A stretch of DNA of 64,000 nt from Turbatrix aceti. Its lineage: Eukaryota > Nematoda > Chromadorea > Rhabditida > Panagrolaimidae. The notes under the pieces are model-generated. The model did not search any database and was not told the DNA's origin. It was given only the letters and a program-made list of their open reading frames with translations. Where the stretch lies: assembly GCA_963969345.1 (NCBI GenBank), contig OZ017768.1, positions 1,364,001 to 1,428,000 of the forward strand. The letters run 5' to 3'. The translations under genes and the position numbers were made by a program. Of this stretch, positions 61,334-64,000 are shown in pieces (positions within the stretch are counted from its first letter, which is position 1; each line of letters starts with the position of its first letter).

Positions 61334-62086
61334 TCAAAGCCAAATTCCAAAAACACTGATGATGCTGACGATGCAAAAGCCTAGAGCTGTGAAGGTGAAG
61401 CGCGGGCCACCACTTACATCGCAATCCGTGGCTTTGTATTTTTCCAAAATAAGATACCGATATTTGTAGTTGTCCCATGCAGTCTTGAACCCAGTATTCA
61501 CACATTGATCTATCTCTTCTTTGATACACCTGACTAAGGTTTTGCTATATCTGAAAAGTATTGATAATATTAGTTTTTTAAAAAGCAAAATGCTTACATG
61601 CATTGTTCCTCTTTATTACGGGGATTTTTATAAATACAGGTGTCATCTTGAACTTTTGACATAACGCAATCAAGATCGTGAAGGAATGGCGTATCACTAG
61701 TTCCGATAGCACTACCAAATTTGTCAACACATTCGTCTAAAAGCTTGTTGATGTTTTCAATGTCTATCGGCATATTACAATCAGACAATGATTTCAGGCA
61801 TACTCGAATCCTTTCGCATTCCCTTTAAAAATTTAGTTTAAACTTATTTTTTAAATCAAACAACTTACTTCAATGTATGAAAGATCATTAAGTCCTCAAC
61901 ATACAATGGAAACTGGGGTTCACAGGTTTTCAGCTGTTCGCTTGTGCAGTCGGGTTCTCTTTTGACACGTAGATGAATGGCATTCAGCACAGGGTCGTTT
62001 TTGGTGCTTTCATCGAAGTAGTACGTCGAAGTGGGTAGCAAGAGACCGACGACTAGAATCAGACGAAGGGTCAGAGACGTCGACAT
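61334..62086 (-). CDS. T20D4.11-like (DUF19) secreted protein, copy 1
   Basis: Three exons: 62086-61869, 61822-61598 and 61550-61334, with two short introns of 46-47 bp in phase 2; 219 residues. A signal peptide (TLRLILVVGLLLPTSTYYF) leads into an ectodomain with 12 cysteines (2, 7 and 3 in the three exons). Examples are CTSEQLKTC, CNMPIDIENINKLLDEC and VRCIKEEIDQC. The spacing matches the nematode T20D4.11-like/DUF19 family of unknown function. A hydrophobic C-terminus (FTFTALGFCIVSIISVFGIWL, one residue beyond a typical segment) suggests a GPI signal or membrane anchor. AATAAA lies on the minus strand about 85 bp after the stop. It is close to identical with the next copy, so a recent duplication is likely. 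Confidence 0.78.
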
Positions 62087-62212
62087 AGCGACAGGCGCAG
62101 TAGTTGTATGTTTGTGATAGCTGAATTGATTTCCAAGCAGGTGGTAATGCTGATTTCAAGTCATTTTTCATAAACGTTGAAAAAGTTCTGCGGTTCGCAC
62201 GTACCTTTCTGT

Positions 62213-62279
62213 AGGGTGGCGCAATCCTCCGGGAGGTTATCCCCGGGAATTTCGGGGATTTCCCAGGGGATATCACCCT
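62213..62279. mobile_element. small palindromic insert upstream of DUF19 copy 1
   Basis: Ends AGGGTG and CACCCT are inverted. The inside has ATCCCCGGGAATTTCGGGGAT and GGGATTTCCC-type palindromes. The AGGGTGGCGCAATCC end and the GGGA..TTTC..TCCCAGG core resemble the left part of the hAT-type MITE at 23837. It lies 127-193 bp before the ATG. Confidence 0.5.
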
Positions 62280-62610
62280 TTCGCATACTCCAGTACCTTA
62301 GTTTGACAATTTAAAAAGGGTAGTTCGAACCCTGATCATACAAACATTACTATCGAATTCGTTTATTCAGTGTTTTCTTATCATTGAATTGTACCATTAA
62401 ATTTGTCTCAAAAAAAGTGTCATGGAAACAAAATTACGTTTTTTTTAAATTTTGATCCCTAAATTTCCAGAGGATATCCTCCGTGTCGCCCCCAAAAAAT
62501 CACCAATGACAAATTCCAATATTTATTCCAGTAATTACGATACATTAGATCGGGTTTGTTTGCAGACGCCGGATTAGTAGTCAGAGTAGTCGGGTCCTTG
62601 ATCCTGGTCT

Positions 62611-63351
62611 TCAAAGCCACATTCCAAAAACACTGATGATGCTGACGATGCAAAAGCCTAGAGCTGTGAAGGTGAAGCACGGGCCACCACTTACATCACA
62701 ATCCGTGGCTTTGTATTTTTCCAAAATAAGATACCGAAATTTCAAGTTGTCCCATGCAGTCTTGTGCCCATTATTCACACATTGATCTATCTCTTCTTTG
62801 ATACACCTGACTAAGGTTTTGCTATATCTGAAAAGTATTGATAATATTAGTTTTTTAAAAAGCAAAATGCTTACATGCATTGTTCCTCTTTATTACGGGG
62901 ATTTTTATAGATACAGGTGTCATCTTGAACTTTTGACAAAACGCATTCAAGATCGGTATAGAATGTCTGATCACATTTAGTAAATATGGCAACACATTCG
63001 TCTAAAAGCTTGTTGATGTTCTGAATGTCTATCGGCATGTTACAATCAGGCAATGATTTCAGGCATACTTGAATCCTGTTGCATTCGCTTTAAAAATTTA
63101 GTTTTAACTTATTTTTAAAATCAAACAACTTACTTGCGTGTATGCTCAACAAATAAGTTATCAATATACATTGGAAACTGGGGTTCACAGGTTTTCAGCT
63201 GTTCGCTTGTACAGTCGAGTTTTCTTTTGACGCGTAGATGAATGGCATTCAGGATAGGGTCGTTTTTGGTGCTTTCATCGAAGTAGTACGTCGAAGTGGG
63301 TAGCAAGAGACCGACGACTAGAATCAGACGAAGGGTCAGAGACGTCGACAT
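62611..63351 (-). CDS. T20D4.11-like (DUF19) secreted protein, copy 2
   Basis: Three exons: 63351-63134, 63087-62875 and 62827-62611; 215 residues. Gene structure is the same as copy 1, with near-identical exons 1 and 3. Exon 2 differs: ECVAIFTKCDQTFYTDLEC replaces the longer copy-1 segment, with a net loss of four residues and a gain of one cysteine (13 in the ectodomain). Other changes cluster near the exon 1 end (YIDNLFVEHTRK). Signal peptide, hydrophobic C-terminus and the downstream AATAAA are kept. The substitutions are mostly in exposed, non-cysteine positions, as expected of a secreted family under diversification; that is inference. Confidence 0.78.
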
Positions 63352-63468
63352 AGCGACAGGCGCAGTAGTTGTCTGTTTGTGATAGCTGAATGGATTTCCC
63401 AGCAGGTGGTAATGCTGATTTCAAGTCAAACGCTGAAAAAGTTCTGCGGTTTGCACGTACCTTTTTGT

Positions 63469-63542
63469 AGGGTGGCGCAATACCCCGGGAGGTTATCCCC
63501 GGGAATTTCGGGGATTTCCCAGGGGATATCATGATGCACCCT
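63469..63542. mobile_element. small palindromic insert upstream of DUF19 copy 2
   Basis: Counterpart of the insert at 62213-62279. It has the same AGGGTGGCGCAAT start and core, and keeps a longer right end (GATGCACCCT). It was carried along by the gene duplication. Confidence 0.5.
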
Positions 63543-63908
63543 TTCGCATACTCCAGTACCTTAGTTTAACAATTTAAAAAGGGTAGTTCGAACCCTGATC
63601 ATACAAACATTACTATCAAATTCGTTTATTCAGTGTTTTCTTATCATTGAATTGTACTATTAAATTTGTCTCAAAAAAAGTGTCATGGAAACAAAATTAC
63701 GTTTTTTTTTTAAATTTTGATCCCTAAATTTCCAGAAGATATCCTCCGTGTCGCCACTCTGCTTTTCTGTTCTGGCATTTACGCGTATCTTGTATGACAT
63801 TTTATCTCTCAAAATTTTGCGATGAACAATTATGCACGAGTAAGAGTAATAAATCGACGTGAACCCACAAAAAATGACCACCGGCTGTCCAGCCACGGTA
63901 AGAAAAAT

Positions 63909-64000
63909 ATGACCCAAAAAATCACCAATGACAAATTCCAATATTTATTCCAGTAATTACGATACATAAGATCGGGTTTGTTTGCAGACGCCGGATTAGT
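63909..64000 (-). other. 3' flank of a third DUF19-like copy
   Basis: Almost identical to the sequence downstream of copy 1 (about 61211-61302), including the AATAAA signal on the minus strand. The coding part should begin just beyond the window end. The array therefore has at least three members. Confidence 0.75.

Noticed and set aside
62010..62276. 88-codon frame overlapping DUF19 exon 1 and the palindromic insert
   Set aside because: Different frame from the signal-peptide exon; it only reads through the insert and promoter.
62315..62345. tRNA B-box-like GGGTTCGAAC on the minus strand
   Set aside because: No A box or cloverleaf can be built upstream; it is present in both DUF19 units only because of the duplication.
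1..64000. CRISPR array, operon with ribosome binding sites, or prokaryotic terminators
   Set aside because: The sequence is eukaryotic: spliced genes, a LINE and a MITE, with no regularly spaced identical repeats.

Overview
The window looks like a piece of an AT-rich nematode chromosome. Protein genes are split by introns with GT..AG ends. Several genes have a TTTCAG-type acceptor just before the start codon, as expected for spliced-leader trans-splicing. There is a small array of nematode-type T20D4.11-like (DUF19) secreted 12-cysteine proteins, and the rest is A/T homopolymer-rich spacer. The exact genus cannot be read from the sequence.

Layout. 1-10164 is a gene-poor flank with simple repeats, copies of a dispersed GTAAC repeat and one strong 63-nt hairpin that resembles a pre-miRNA. 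10165-12834 holds a four-TM protein, a doubtful small membrane ORF and a single-pass basic-tailed protein. 13648-16808 (+) is a TCAIM homologue (mitochondrial, J-domain-like HPD). 17280-19373 (-) is a peptide/FMRFamide-type GPCR. 20199-33819 (+) is Dr1 (NC2-beta), with introns of 2.4 and 10.6 kb. The larger intron holds a relic LINE tail, a 307-bp hAT-type MITE with perfect 8-bp target-site duplication, a 5'-truncated RTE-like LINE with its own target-site duplication, an antisense exon-like ORF and foldbacks. A tRNA-like sequence follows at 34011-34083. 34685-35936 (-) is UBAC2 (rhomboid-like plus UBA). 37891-53464 (+) is a SKICH/coiled-coil protein with introns of 4.0 and 9.1 kb. 54663-56881 (+) is a UDP-glycosyltransferase. 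59758-60901 holds one or two unrecognised short genes. 61334-63351 (-) is a tandem pair of DUF19-like genes, and the 3' flank of a third copy runs off the window end.

The genes do not form an obvious pathway. They are a mix of housekeeping genes (Dr1, TCAIM, UBAC2), signalling (GPCR), detoxification (UGT) and fast-evolving secreted proteins. The most distinctive feature is the mobile and repeat content. A dispersed repeat family marked by alternating GTAAC/GTTAC motifs occurs about a dozen times, in both orientations and inside introns of at least four genes. One copy is interrupted by the hAT-type MITE, which gives a relative age order for the insertions. All exon joins were worked out by hand from splice signals, reading phase and family resemblance; no search was run.
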